From: JACVRM01 sp963809765
Lineage (GTDB): Bacteria > Actinomycetota > Thermoleophilia > Gaiellales > Gaiellaceae
Length of the DNA: 64,000 nt
NCBI GenBank assembly: GCA_963809765.1
Contig: CAWEKT010000003.1
Span: forward strand, 62,001-126,000
Reading direction: 5' to 3'
The notes beneath the pieces are model-generated. The model did no database searches. It was not told the DNA's origin and was given only the letters and a program-made list of their open reading frames with translations. The first letter of the stretch is position 1. Each line of letters starts with the position of its first letter. Of the stretch, positions 17,175 to 26,800 are shown piece after piece. A program made the translations under genes and the position numbers.

Positions 17175-17773
17175 CCCGGCGGCGCACGCACTACCGGTCG
17201 ATCGCGTCGCTCCAGCGCGACAACCGCGTGTGCCGTGCATGCGTCGAGGCGGGGTTTCCGCTCGAGTCGCTCCCCGTCGTCCAGCCGTACACCGGCCAGC
17301 GCGCCTACGTCTTCGGCCAGGCGCCGGGCGTCGTCGAGGGGCGGGAGCGCCTGCCCTGGCGCGGCCGCGCCGGCGCGACCCTGCGCCGTTGGCTCGGCAT
17401 GGACGAGGCCGAGTTCTACGCCACGTTCTACTGCGCCTCCGTCACGCGCTGCTACCCCGGGCGCCATCCGTCCGGCCGTGGCGACCGGACGCCGACCCCG
17501 GCCGAGCAGCGCCTGTGCTCCTTCTGGCGCGACTGGGAGCTCCAGCTCATCCGCCCGGCGTTGGTCGTTCCCGTCGGCGGGCTCGCCATCCGGCATCTCC
17601 TCGGCGCGCGCAAGCTCGCAGAGACGATCGGGCAGCGATTCGACCTCGCGGGCACGCCCGCAGTTCCGCTCCCGCACCCGTCGGGCGCCAGCTCGTGGCT
17701 GAACGCGCCGGCAAACCGCGAGCTGGTCGTCGCCGCTGCCCGCCTGGTCCGCTCCGAGCTCGCGAGCGCCTAG
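17171..17773 (+). CDS. Uracil-DNA glycosylase, family 4/5-like
   Basis: 200 residues. Excises uracil from DNA. Motif 1 is GQAPGVVEGRERLPWRGRAG and motif 2 is HPSGASSWLN. The N-terminal VCRACVEAG cysteines and the later ASVTRCYPGRHPSG Cys fit the [4Fe-4S] ligands of thermophile-type UDGs. ATG overlaps the HIT stop. The upstream extension of this frame lies inside the HIT gene and is discarded. Confidence 0.85.
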   Translation: MTRRRTHYRSIASLQRDNRVCRACVEAGFPLESLPVVQPYTGQRAYVFGQAPGVVEGRERLPWRGRAGATLRRWLGMDEAEFYATFYCASVTRCYPGRHPSGRGDRTPTPAEQRLCSFWRDWELQLIRPALVVPVGGLAIRHLLGARKLAETIGQRFDLAGTPAVPLPHPSGASSWLNAPANRELVVAAARLVRSELASA

Positions 17774-17776
17774 TCC

Positions 17777-18313
17777 TCAGGTACCGACCTTGCCGCACAC
17801 GGCGACGGCTCGATAGGACCAACCGGACCCGGGGGACTTCGCGTCCACGACGACCAGCCAGCCCGAGGGCGAGGCGACCGGGAACGAGTTGCGTACGGTG
17901 ACTCCGGCGCCCGGAGTCGACGTGCCGCCACCGCCGGCAAGCACGCGAGTGCCCGACGGGCAGTTGACCTGGATGCCCTGGAAGCCCGCAGTCGTTCTGA
18001 GCGTCTTCTCGACGAAGGTGACCCCGCTGAGGCCCGGACCACCCTGATCGCCCTTGGCACCGGTGTCGCCCTTGTCGCCTTTCGGCCCGACGGGGCCTGG
18101 GTCGCCCTTCAAGCCGGCACGCTCGGCGGCTGCGAAGTCGATGACCTTCAGCGAACCGTCCCTGACCTTGAGCGAGTTCACCGCCCCTGTCTGAAGCTGC
18201 GGGGTGCCGACGCTGCCGCGCGGCAGCGCGTTGACGGCGGCGATCCCGGTGCCGCTCAGCGAGACGAGCAGAGCGAGACAGGAGACCGCGAGTGCGGGAG
18301 ACGGGCGACGCAT
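17777..18313 (-). CDS. Exported collagen-like protein
   Basis: 178 residues. Signal peptide LAVSCLALLVSLSGTGIAA, a short spacer, then a Gly-X-Y tract (GDPGPVGPKGDKG and on, about 10 triplets, residues 70-97), then a C-terminal beta-rich domain ending RAVAVCGKVGT. The Cys residues CPSGTRVLAGGGG and VAVCGKV could form a disulfide. Bacterial collagen-like proteins form surface fibres; the function here is unknown. An AGGAGG ribosome site lies 5 nt before the ATG. The end nearly touches the convergent UDG gene. Confidence 0.8.
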   Translation of the reverse strand: MRRPSPALAVSCLALLVSLSGTGIAAVNALPRGSVGTPQLQTGAVNSLKVRDGSLKVIDFAAAERAGLKGDPGPVGPKGDKGDTGAKGDQGGPGLSGVTFVEKTLRTTAGFQGIQVNCPSGTRVLAGGGGTSTPGAGVTVRNSFPVASPSGWLVVVDAKSPGSGWSYRAVAVCGKVGT

Positions 18314-18392
18314 GGGAACCTCCTAAGGAAGCGGACGGCGCGAACGTACCCCGGCTCCGCTGCGGCCACAACGGCCGCAACCGGCAGAGCCC

Positions 18393-19760
18393 TCAGGGGG
18401 CTGCGCCGTCGCGCTCGACCGCCCAGAGGCGCCACTCGCCCGGGACGCCCTTGAGCTCGGCGACTCCACGGTCGGCGAAGCCGATGCCCGAGCCGGCGAC
18501 GAGGTCCTTCACGGTGTTGGAGACGAGCACCTCGCCCGGAGCGGCCCGCGCCGCGACGCGCGCGCCGATCGAGACCGCGATGCCGGCGACCTTCTCGCCG
18601 AGCAGCTCGCACTCGCCGGTGTGGAGGCCGGCGCGCACCTCGAGTCCGAGCTCGCCCACCGACCGGCTGACCGCGCACGCACAGCGGATCGCACGGGCTG
18701 GGCCGTCGAACGTCGCGAAGAAGCCGTCCCCCGCCGTGTCGACCTCCAGCCCGCGGTGCCGAGCCAGCTCATGCCGGACGAGCTCGTGGTGGCGCTCGAG
18801 CAGCTCCCGCCAGCTTGCGGTCGCCGAGCTCAGCCGCCATCGCCGTCGAGCCGACCAGGTCGGTGAAGAGCACCGTCGCGAGCACCGTGTCGGGCTCCGG
18901 CTCGTGCTCGGGCAGCTCCCGGAGGAAGCGCTCGATCTCGCGGAGGACCGACTCCGTGTCGCCGGCGATCGGCAGGTGGTCGTCGCCGGGAACTGCGACG
19001 AAGCGCGCACCGGGAATGTGCTCCGCGACGTACCGGCCCGCCCCACACTCGATGTTCACGTCCTCCTCGCGATGCAGGACGAGCGTCGGGACCCGGATCG
19101 TCGGAAGAACGTCTCGGACGTCGATGTCGAGGTTCATGCGCGCGAGGTCGACGGCCGCGCCGGGGCTCATGCTCATTCGCGAGAACCGCGCCCACCAGGC
19201 AGTGAACTCGTCGTCGTCCGCCAGGCTCGGCGTGTGGCCGCGCATGCACCTCCCGGATTCGCTCCGGCGTCGCCGGCGCGGGGTTACGCATCCGTTCGTC
19301 GATGCGTTCGAGGACGAACTCCCGGGTCGGTCCCCACGGGTGATCGGGCGCCCACGTGGCCTTCGCGTAGGAGCCGTAGATGAGCAGCCCAAGCACGCGC
19401 GCCGGATACGTCGCCGCGAACACGATCGCCATCGGCCCACCTTCGGACACGCCCATGAGCACGGCCCGCTCGGAGCCGGCGGCGTCCATGACCGCACGGA
19501 TGTCGTCCGCCCGGTCCTCGAGCGTGGGGATGCCCTTGACCCGGTCGGACATGCCGGTGCCCCGCTTGTCGAAGAGGATCACGCGCGCGAACGACGCGAG
19601 CCGCTCCCGCCACGCCGCAAACAGCGGCTGCTCCCACATCAGCTCGACGTGCGAGATCGGCGCCCGGCGTGATCACGAGGTCGATCGGCCCGTCGCCGAG
19701 CACCGAGTAGGCGATGGTGACGTCGCCGCTGCGGGCGTAGCGGGTCTCGGGCAGTTCCAT
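18393..19760 (-). CDS. Alpha/beta-hydrolase fused to class III adenylate/guanylate cyclase, frameshifted
   Basis: Four frame segments assemble into one protein of about 455 residues. The N-terminal alpha/beta hydrolase has TRYARSGDVTIAYSVLGDGP, LFDKRGTGMSDR and nucleophile-elbow-like MGVSEGGPMA. The C-terminal cyclase has VLATVLFTDLVGSTAMAAELGD with one metal Asp, DTAGDGFFATFDGPARAI with the second, and IAVSIGARVAA. Frame changes fall near 19665, 19245 and 18815. This combination is common in actinobacteria; the ligand sensed by the hydrolase part is unknown. Frame errors rather than decay are likely because all blocks are conserved. Confidence 0.8.
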
Positions 19761-19809
19761 CGGCCCGTAAGTCTCCGCGCGGCGCCCCGGTTCGGCAAGA
19801 GGGCACGGC

Positions 19810-19815
19810 TACGCT
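19810..19815 (+). promoter_or_regulatory. -10 element of the first ABC exporter gene
   Basis: TACGCT ends 6 nt before the ATG at 19822; predicts a leaderless mRNA. Confidence 0.45.
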
Positions 19816-19821
19816 CATTGG

Positions 19822-21661
19822 ATGGCCGCGGTGCCCTACCGGACGACGTTCGTTCGCCTGCTCGGGTTCCTGCGGCCCTACCGCTGGTCGCTGTGGGCCT
19901 CGATCGTGCTGGCCGTCGGCTCGCAGGCGGCCGCCGTCGCCATCGCTTGGCTGACGGGCAGCGCGCTCGAGCACGCCCTGGACTCCGGCGACCATGACGA
20001 GCTCTGGATCCTCGTCGCTCGCCGTGCTCGCGATCGGGCTCGCCCGGGCGCTCTTCATGCTCGGCCGACGGCTGATCTCGGGCCGGCAGGCGCTCGGCGT
20101 CGAGTTCGACATGCGCAACGCGCTCTACGCCAAGCTCGTGCGGCTGTCGTTCGGCTTCTACGACCGCCACCAGACGGGCCAGCTGATGTCGCGCGCCACG
20201 GTCGACCTGCAGACCGTCCGCTTCTTCCTCGGCTACGGCCTCATCTTCTTCTTCCAGCACGTGCTGACGATCGTCGGCGTCACCGCCGTCATGTTCGTCG
20301 TCAACTGGCGGCTGGCGCTGGCCGCCACGGCGGTGACGCCCTTCATCGTCGATCCTCGCCTACCGCTACAGCCACGTCGCCCATCCGGTGCTGCGCGACG
20401 TCCAGGCGCGCATGGCGGACGTCGCGACGGTGGCCGAGGAGAACATCGTCGGCGTCCACGTCGTCAAGTCGTTCGCACAGGAGCGCAACGAGTCGGAGAA
20501 GTTCGACGAGCGCTCCGAGCGCGTCTTCTCGCAGAGCGTGCGCGCGAACCGGCAGCGCGCGATCTACGTGCCGCTGCTCGCGTTCCTGCCGCTGCTCGCC
20601 CAGGCCGCCGTCCTGCTCGTCGGCGGCCGCATGGTCGTCCGCGGCGACCTCGGGTACGGCGAGTTCTTCTTCTTCAACGTGCTGACGCTGATGCTCGTCA
20701 TGCCGCTGCGCATGCTCGGCATGTGGATCGGCCAGGCGCAGCGGGCGACCGCGTCCGGCGAGCGGATCTTCGAGGTCATCGACGAGCCCGAGGAGATCCG
20801 CGACCGCCCGGACGCCCGCGAGCTGCCGGACGGACGCGGCCGCGTCGCGTTCGAGGACGTCACCTTCGGCTACGCCGAGGGGCGGCCGGTGCTCCAGGGC
20901 GTCTCGCTGACAGTCGAGCCGGGCGACACGATTGCGCTCATCGGCCACACGGGCTCGGGGAAGACGACGCTCGCCTCGCTGGTGCCGCGCTTCTACGACG
21001 CTGGTCGGGGCGCGTCACCGTCGACGGGCTCGACGTCCGCGACGTCACGCTGCGCTCGCTGCGCCGCGACATCGGCGTGGTCGCGCAGGACCCCTTCCTC
21101 TTCTCGGCGACCGTCCGCGACAACATCGCGTTCGGCCGGGCGGACGCGACCGACGAGCAGATCGAGCACGCCGCGCGCCTCGCCCAGGCGCACGAGTTCA
21201 TCGCCGCGCTCCCGGAGGGCTACGACACGGTCATCGGCGAGCGCGGGATCACGCTCTCCGGCGGCCAGCGGCAGCGGCTCGCGATCGCGCGCGCGCTCGT
21301 CCTCGACCCGCGCATCCTCATCCTCGACGACGCCACGGCGTCGGTGGACGCGACGACCGAGGCCCAGATCCGCGTCGGCCTGCGCGAGGTCATGCGCGAG
21401 CGGACGACGATCATCATCGCCCACCGGCTCTCGACGATCGCGCTCGCCGACGAGCTCGTCGTCCTCGACGAGGGCCGGATCGCCGCACGGGGCACGCACG
21501 AGCAGCTGATCGCCTCGAGCGCCGTCTACCGCGACATCTACGAGCACGGCCTGCTCGAGCGCGAGTTCGCCGAGCGCGTCGAGGCGCGGGCCGAGGCGGA
21601 GAACGGCGGTCCGGGCGACGGCGAGACCCCGCGCCGCGATGAGCGGGCGGTGACCGCATGA
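19822..21661 (+). CDS. ABC exporter subunit (membrane + ATPase), frameshifted
   Basis: Type IV half-transporter, about 610 residues when frames near 20020, 20350 and 21003 are joined. Transmembrane domain from FLRPYRWSLWASIVLAV onward; ATPase with Walker A GHTGSGKTT, Q-loop VVAQDPFLFSATVRDN, signature LSGGQRQR, Walker B ILILDDATASVD and H-loop IIAHRLSTI. Walker B has Asp-Asp where the catalytic Glu is usual, so this is probably the degenerate-site subunit of a heterodimer with the next gene. Substrate unknown (drug or lipid type). Confidence 0.85.
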
Positions 21662-21812
21662 GCAGCCGCGCAGAACTCGGCACGAAGTTGGCACAGAGCC
21701 GTGCGCCCGCGACGGCTACGGTCGACTTTGCCCCGCCCGGGTGGGGGGATGGAGGTGGGCGCGCGCGCGTGTACCTGTTCCGGCGCGGCCGGGCGTTCGG
21801 AAAGGGTCGGCC

Positions 21813-23612
21813 GTGAGGGTCTGGCAGCCCGGCGGCCACCTGTCGATGCAGCGTGGCGCGGACGTGCACGACTGGTCGTGGGCACGCACGGTTCGCCGCG
21901 TCTCGACGCTCGCCAGGCTGACGGCGCCGTACAAGTTGCGGACGGCGCTGGCGCTCGGCTCGCTGCTGGCGGCAGCGCTGACGGCGCTCGTGCCGCCGTT
22001 CCTCGCAAAGTTCATCGTCGACGACGGGATCCTCGGCGAGGACTACGAGCTCCTGACCTGGCTCGTGGTCGCCTTCGTCGCGTTCGGGGTGCTCAACCTG
22101 GCGATGAGCTCCGCCCAGTCGTACTTCACGGGCTGGACGGGCGAGCGGATCCTGGCCGATCTCCGGAACCGTCTCTTCCGCCACCTGCAACGGCTGTCGC
22201 TCGGCTACTACGAGCGCAACCGTGCCGGCGTGATCATCAGCCGGATCACGAACGACGTCGAGGCGCTCGACCAGCTGGTCACCGACGGCGTCACGACGCT
22301 GGTGCAGAACACGCTCATCCTCGTCGGCTCGGCCGTGATCCTGTTCTACCTCGACTGGCGGCTCGCCCTCGCCGTGCTCACCGTCTTCCCGCTCATGGCT
22401 GTGGCGACGGCGTTCTTCCGCTCCCGGTCGTCACGCGCCTACATGCAGGTGCGCGAGCGGCTCGCCCACGTGACGGCGACGCTCGCCGAGGACATCAGCG
22501 GCATGCGGGTCGTCCAGTCCTTCACCCGCGAGCGCGCGAACCAGCGCCGCTTCCGCGAGGTGAACGAGCACTACCGGGCGGCCAACCACCAGACCGTGAT
22601 CGTGAGCGGCCTCTACTTCCCCTTCGTCGATCTGCTCTCGGCGATCGCGACCGCGATCGTCCTCGGCTACGGCGGCTACCTCGTGCTCGAGGGCGACGTC
22701 ACGATCGGGCTGCTCTTCACCTTCATCCTCTACCTCTCCAACTTCTTCGACCCCGTCCAGCAGCTGTCGCAGCTCTACAACACGTTCCTCGCCGCGGTCG
22801 CAGCGCTCGACAAGATCATGGACGTGCTCGACGAGGAGCCCGAGGTGCGCGACCACCCGGGCGCGCAGGAGCTCGACGAGATCGAGGGGCACGTCCGCTT
22901 CGACGGCGTGCGCTTCGCCTACGGGCGCGGCGCCGAGGTGCTGCACGGGATCGATCTCGACGTGGCGGCGGGCACGACGGTCGCGCTCGTCGGACACACC
23001 GGCGCCGGCAAGTCGACGATCGCGAAGTTGCTCGCCCGCTTCTACGACCCGGTCGATGGGCGAATCACGATCGACGGCGTCGACCTGCGCGACGTCACCC
23101 AGCTCTCGCTGCGCCGCCAGCTCGGCGTCGTCCCCCAGGAAGGCTTCCTCTTCGCGGGCACCGTCCACGAGAACATCGCCTTCGGGCGGCCGGGTGCGTC
23201 CCGGGAGTCGGTGGAGACGGCTGCCCGGACCGTCGGCGCCCACGAGTTCATCGAGGCACTCGAGGAGGGCTACGACACGCAGGTGCAGGAGCGGGGAACG
23301 CGGCTGTCGCTGGGGCAGCGCCAGCTCGTCGCCTTCGCGCGCGCGCTGCTCGCCGACCCGCGCATCCTCATCCTCGACGAGGCCACCTCCTCGGTCGACA
23401 TCGGCACCGAGCGGCGGATCGAGCGCGGGCTCGAGACGCTGCTCGCCGACCGCACCGCCTTCATCATCGCCCACCGCCTCTCCACCATCCGCAACGCCGA
23501 CCTGATCGTCGTCCTCGAGCACGGCCTCGTCGTCGAGCAGGGCTCGCACGCCGAGCTGATGGCCCGCCGCGGCCTCTACACCGCGTTGTACGGCGACTGG
23601 GCCGCCGCCTGA
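21813..23612 (+). CDS. ABC exporter subunit (membrane + ATPase), canonical
   Basis: About 599 residues, intact. Six membrane helices beginning at RTALALGSLLAAALTALVPPF; ATPase with Walker A GHTGAGKST, Q-loop VVPQEGFLFAGTVHEN, Walker B ILILDEATSSVD with catalytic Glu, and H-loop IIAHRLSTI. The signature reads LSLGQRQL rather than LSGGQ, complementary to its partner, supporting a heterodimer with one active site. Start chosen at GTG 21813; an ATG at 21846 is an alternative. Separated by 150 nt from the partner gene. Confidence 0.88.
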   Translation: MRVWQPGGHLSMQRGADVHDWSWARTVRRVSTLARLTAPYKLRTALALGSLLAAALTALVPPFLAKFIVDDGILGEDYELLTWLVVAFVAFGVLNLAMSSAQSYFTGWTGERILADLRNRLFRHLQRLSLGYYERNRAGVIISRITNDVEALDQLVTDGVTTLVQNTLILVGSAVILFYLDWRLALAVLTVFPLMAVATAFFRSRSSRAYMQVRERLAHVTATLAEDISGMRVVQSFTRERANQRRFREVNEHYRAANHQTVIVSGLYFPFVDLLSAIATAIVLGYGGYLVLEGDVTIGLLFTFILYLSNFFDPVQQLSQLYNTFLAAVAALDKIMDVLDEEPEVRDHPGAQELDEIEGHVRFDGVRFAYGRGAEVLHGIDLDVAAGTTVALVGHTGAGKSTIAKLLARFYDPVDGRITIDGVDLRDVTQLSLRRQLGVVPQEGFLFAGTVHENIAFGRPGASRESVETAARTVGAHEFIEALEEGYDTQVQERGTRLSLGQRQLVAFARALLADPRILILDEATSSVDIGTERRIERGLETLLADRTAFIIAHRLSTIRNADLIVVLEHGLVVEQGSHAELMARRGLYTALYGDWAAA

Positions 23613-23680
23613 CCCAAGTCGCGGCGCGGGCGGACACTCGTCGCCGCCCGCTAGGCACTTCGACTCGCGGCCGAACCGGT

Positions 23681-23686
23681 TAGGCT
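23681..23686 (+). promoter_or_regulatory. -10 element of the 23695 gene
   Basis: TAGGCT ends 8 nt before the TTG start codon. Confidence 0.4.
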
Positions 23687-23694
23687 CCCCGGCC

Positions 23695-24489
23695 TTGGCC
23701 GGCGAGATCTACCGCGAGGCGTGGGCGCTCTACAAGCGTCACTGGAAGCACTTCGTGCCGATCGCGCTCGCGATCTTCCTGATCGTCTCGATCGCGGCGA
23801 TCCTGCTCGGCGCGGTGCTCGGGGTGATCGGTCTGGCGTTCGCCGCCGTGCTGAGCATCGTCGGGATCTTCTGGCTGCAGGGCGCGATCGTCACCGCCGT
23901 CTCCGACGTCCGTGACGGGCGTGTCGATCTATCGATCGGCGAGACGCTCAACAAGGTCAGCCCGCGCGTCGGGACGCTCGTCGGCGCGGGCCTGCTCGCG
24001 GGCCTGGGGATCGCGGCCGGCCTGATCCTGCTGATCGTCCCAGGCCTGATCCTCCTTACCTGGTGGAGCGTGATCGTGCCGGTGATCATGCTCGAGCGCG
24101 CGGGCGTCCTCGAGTCGTTCGGCCGCAGCCGGGCGCTCGTCCGGGGTCACGGCTGGCAGGTCTTCGGCGTGATCATCGTCGGCGTCCTGATCTCTCTCGT
24201 GGCCAGCATCATCGTCTCGATCGTGCTCGCGTTCCTTCCCGATGCGGCTTCCAGCTTCCTCCAGAGCCTGATCTCGAACACCATCGTGGCCCCGTTCATC
24301 GCGACAGCGTGGACGCTCATGTACTACCGCCTCCACGGCGAGGCAACGGCTCAGGTGGCAGCAGACACAGCGGTCGCCCCGGACGCGCCGCTGCTCAGAG
24401 ACGAGCCAGGCCCCGCCCCGTCCGAGCAGCCGCCGCTGCTCAGCGACGAGCCCGGCACCGGCCCGTCCGAGCGGCCACCGCACACCTAG
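23695..24489 (+). CDS. Multi-pass membrane protein (YciC/DUF-type)
   Basis: 264 residues. YREAWALYKRHWKHFVPIAL is followed by about six membrane helices, with the pairs ILLGAVLGVIGLAFAAVL and LIVPGLILLTWWSVIVPVIMLE characteristic of the glycerophosphodiester-phosphodiesterase membrane-domain/YciC-like superfamily, whose role is poorly known. The C-terminal 45 residues are a Pro/Glu tail with two near-identical repeats (PLLRDEPGPAPSEQP, PLLSDEPGTGPSERP). Starts at TTG with a -10 box 8 nt upstream, probably leaderless. Confidence 0.7.
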   Translation: MAGEIYREAWALYKRHWKHFVPIALAIFLIVSIAAILLGAVLGVIGLAFAAVLSIVGIFWLQGAIVTAVSDVRDGRVDLSIGETLNKVSPRVGTLVGAGLLAGLGIAAGLILLIVPGLILLTWWSVIVPVIMLERAGVLESFGRSRALVRGHGWQVFGVIIVGVLISLVASIIVSIVLAFLPDAASSFLQSLISNTIVAPFIATAWTLMYYRLHGEATAQVAADTAVAPDAPLLRDEPGPAPSEQPPLLSDEPGTGPSERPPHT

Positions 24490-24530
24490 AGCGAGCGAGA
24501 CCCTCCGCAGTTCCGACCGCGGACGGCTCG

Positions 24531-24838
24531 GGTCAGTCCCCGTGCGGCTACGACGTCGTCATAGCCGCACGGCGACAGACCCGGCTCACCTTGCCTCTGC
24601 CATCACCCCGATGTCGCGACGAAGCAATCGAGAGACCATGGTGCGCAGTACCGGCGAAGCCGAGCTTGCTCGGCGAAAGCCACCCGCGGGAAGCGCGTGT
24701 GACCTAGATGGCACAGGTGCCCCGACCGCTTCGGGGAAGGGGGAGCTCGAGGGGGGACTTGCTCCCCCTTCGAATAGAGCGAGCCGTGCGGCCGCTCATC
24801 GGTGTTCGCCGGCCGACGAGATTCTCGGCCGCGCGGCT
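24531..24838 (+). repeat. Intergenic structured repeat, copy 2
   Basis: Fills most of the 442-nt gap before the HD gene. First hairpin CCGTGCGGCTA (24540-24550) with TAGCCGCACGG (24562-24572): the same place as in copy 1, unrelated arm sequence, pairing kept. Then GCCGAGC-TT-GCTCGGC (24659-24674), a CGCG-GGAAG-CGCG core, GGGGGAGC (24739-24746) with GCTCCCCC (24761-24768), TTCGAATAGAGCGAGCC, and terminal arms GCCGTGCGGCCG (24783-24794) with CGGCCGCGCGGC (24826-24837). Confidence 0.85.
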
Positions 24839-24919
24839 CGCGGTCTCCGGTCTCACGAGCGAGCGCCACGCCCGGCGCATGCCGACGCGTCCGCCTCTGA
24901 GCAGGCGCCCCGCCTACCG

Positions 24920-24925
24920 TAGAGT
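24920..24925 (+). promoter_or_regulatory. -10 element of the HD-domain gene
   Basis: TAGAGT ends 6 nt before the GTG at 24932. Confidence 0.45.
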
Positions 24926-24931
24926 CCGGGC

Positions 24932-25810
24932 GTGGCGCTCGACCGAGAGACCGAGGAGAGGATCGCGGAGCCGATCCCCGATCAGGCCGAGCGCGAGACG
25001 CGGCTGACGCCGGCAGAAGCGGTCTCACAGATGAAGCTGAACGTCCCCGTGCGGGGCAACCGCAAGCTCCGTGCGCTGATGGCGCGGGTGAACGAGGACG
25101 ACCAGCTCAAGGGCTGGTGGCACGTCGCGAACGTGAACGCCGCCGTGCGCATGGAGATCAACGACCACTCCTGGGTGCACATCCAGATCGTTGCGAACAT
25201 CGCGCTCAAGCTCGTGCGCCAGCTGACCAAGCACCACGTCGAGCTGGCGGTCGTGCGCGACTACGGGTACGACAACGACGACGCCGAGGTGGTCGTCACG
25301 CTCGGCGCCCTCCTGCACTGCGTCGGCATGTCCGTGCATCGAGAGGGGCACGAGGACTTCAGCCTCTTCCTCGCCGAGCCGAAGGCGCGTGAGCTCCTGC
25401 AGGGGATCTACGACGAGCCCGACCTGACGGTGATCGTGTCCGAAGCTCTTCAGGCGATCACGAGCCACCGCGACTACGGGCACCCGCTCACGCTCGAGGC
25501 CGGAATCGTCCGCGTCGCCGACGCGCTCGACATGGCGAAGGGCCGCTCGCGCATTCCCTTCGAGCGCGGCCGCGTCTCGATCCACTCGCTCTCGGCAGCC
25601 GCCATCGAGGAGATCCTGATCCGCGACGGCGAGCACAAGCCGGTCGGCGTCGAGATCCATATGAACAACTCATCCGGGATCTACCAGGTGGACGGCCTGC
25701 TCAAGGCGAAGCTCCGCGGCTCGGGGCTCGAGCCCTACGTCGAGGTGATCGCCCGCATCGACACCGAGGCGGAGAAACGCCTCGTTCCCGAGTACCGGCT
25801 GGAAACCTGA
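24932..25810 (+). CDS. HD-superfamily metal-dependent phosphohydrolase-like protein
   Basis: 292 residues, intact. An HD-like fold is suggested by NDHSWVHIQIVANIALKLVRQL near residue 70, the VTLGALLHCVGMSVHREGHEDFS segment near 125 and a later DALDMAKGRSRIPFERGRVS block. The classic HD doublet reads HC in LLHCVG, so catalysis is uncertain. The C-terminal 80 residues form a beta domain (KPVGVEIHMNNSSGIYQVDGLLKAKLRGSGLEPYVEVIARI). Similar proteins occur in actinobacteria and archaea without known substrate. Confidence 0.7.
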   Translation: MALDRETEERIAEPIPDQAERETRLTPAEAVSQMKLNVPVRGNRKLRALMARVNEDDQLKGWWHVANVNAAVRMEINDHSWVHIQIVANIALKLVRQLTKHHVELAVVRDYGYDNDDAEVVVTLGALLHCVGMSVHREGHEDFSLFLAEPKARELLQGIYDEPDLTVIVSEALQAITSHRDYGHPLTLEAGIVRVADALDMAKGRSRIPFERGRVSIHSLSAAAIEEILIRDGEHKPVGVEIHMNNSSGIYQVDGLLKAKLRGSGLEPYVEVIARIDTEAEKRLVPEYRLET

Positions 25811-25848
25811 GTACCCGTCGCCGGGGGACCGCGGCCTGTCCGAGGGGC

Positions 25849-25854
25849 TACAAT
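25849..25854 (+). promoter_or_regulatory. -10 element of tRNA-Gln
   Basis: TACAAT, 11 nt before the tRNA 5' end; a -35 is not obvious. Confidence 0.5.
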
Positions 25855-25865
25855 CCGTGCGCCCT

Positions 25866-25936
25866 TGCGGGGTCGTCTAACGGCAGGACACCCGGCTCTG
25901 GACCGGGCAGTCTAGGTTCGAATCCTAGCCCCGCAG
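25866..25936 (+). tRNA. tRNA-Gln (anticodon CUG)
   Basis: 71-nt cloverleaf. Acceptor stem TGCGGGG pairs with CCCCGCA, discriminator G. D-loop GTCTAACGGCAGGAC; anticodon stem CCCGG/CCGGG with loop CTCTGGA gives anticodon CTG, reading CAG. T-arm TAGG-TTCGAAT-CCTA. CCA is not encoded. This is the Gln tRNA whose U34-bearing isoacceptor would be the MnmA substrate, not this one. Confidence 0.95.
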
Positions 25937-25991
25937 CTTCCTTCGCCCAGTGGTGCGATGCCCCTTTTGGGGGCCTTGCGCGAGGCCCTGA

Positions 25992-26010
25992 TCATCCCAC
26001 CCGGACGATG
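25992..26010 (+). promoter_or_regulatory. TCATCCC dyad motif, site before the DUF6325 gene
   Basis: TCATCCCACCCGGACGATG followed by CTCCGCC, identical over the last 14 nt to the site at 34003-34022 on the other strand. Lies 87 nt before the ATG at 26098. Confidence 0.55.
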
Positions 26011-26097
26011 CTCCGCCCGGGGCGGCATCGTGATCGTTGCGAAGGTGGGGCAGATCCCGCACGGCGAGTCGCGGGCGCGCGGAAAGGAGAGGGGATG

Positions 26098-26661
26098 ATG
26101 GTGCGAGGGAGCATCGCTGAGAGCACCGAGAAGGGGTTCCCGCTCGGCCCGGTGCAGATGCTGGTCGTGGGGTTTCCCGAGTTCGAATTCACCGGCACGA
26201 TCATGGACGAGCTGAAGCGCCTCAAGGAGGCCGACATCGTCCGGCTCGTCGACCTGATGGTCGTGAAGAAGGACGAGAACGGCAACGTGGTCGCCGTCCA
26301 GGCGAGCGACCTCACCCAGGAGGAGTCGATGACCTTCGGCGCCATCGTGGGCGCGCTGATCGGCTTCGGCGCCGGCGCTGACGACGAGGAGGAGATCACC
26401 GCCGCGGCTGCCATGGGGGCGCTGGCCGGCGAGGACGGCCACATCTTCTCGGACGCCGAGGTCTGGTACGTCGCCGACGCGATCCCGGAGAACACGGCCG
26501 CGGCCGTCGCGCTCATCGAGCACCGCTGGGCGATGCCGCTACGCGACAAGATCCTCGAGAAGAACGGCTTCATCCTCGCCGACGAGTGGATCCATCCCAA
26601 GGATCTGATCGCCGTCGGCGCGACCGCGGCGGCGTCGAAGGAGGCCACAACCGCTTCCTGA
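26098..26661 (+). CDS. DUF6325/DUF1269-like stress-associated protein
   Basis: 187 residues. GPVQMLVVGFPEFEFTGTIMDELKRL, VRLVDLMVVKKDENGNV and AVALIEHRWAMPLRDKI match the pattern of DUF6325 proteins, ferredoxin-like folds usually found beside membrane-stress genes; no biochemical function is known. Residues 75-115 add a Gly/Ala-rich helix (FGAIVGALIGFGAGA). AAGGAGA lies 7 nt before the ATG at 26098; 26095 is an in-frame alternative. Followed by a strong terminator and preceded by the dyad motif. Confidence 0.75.
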   Translation: MVRGSIAESTEKGFPLGPVQMLVVGFPEFEFTGTIMDELKRLKEADIVRLVDLMVVKKDENGNVVAVQASDLTQEESMTFGAIVGALIGFGAGADDEEEITAAAAMGALAGEDGHIFSDAEVWYVADAIPENTAAAVALIEHRWAMPLRDKILEKNGFILADEWIHPKDLIAVGATAAASKEATTAS

Positions 26662-26681
26662 GCGGCCACGCTACGGCACTG

Positions 26682-26709
26682 CGAAGGGCAGCCCACGGGC
26701 TGCCCTTCG
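26682..26709 (+). terminator. Hairpin terminator after the DUF6325 gene
   Basis: CGAAGGGCAGCCC (26682-26694) pairs perfectly with GGGCTGCCCTTCG (26697-26709), 21 nt after the stop codon. Only a weak T-run follows, as is common in actinobacteria. Confidence 0.8.
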
Positions 26710-26800
26710 TCGTCTCTCCACTCACAGCCTGCTTCGGCAGCCAGTGAGCGCGCGCGTACCTACGCCAGAGGTCGAGCGGTGCGGGCGAGCAGCTTTCCGC

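Noticed and set aside
24490..24931. Possible small genes inside the gap before the HD gene
   Set aside because: All short frames fall within repeat copy 2 hairpins and are not shared by the other copies, so the conservation is structural, not coding.
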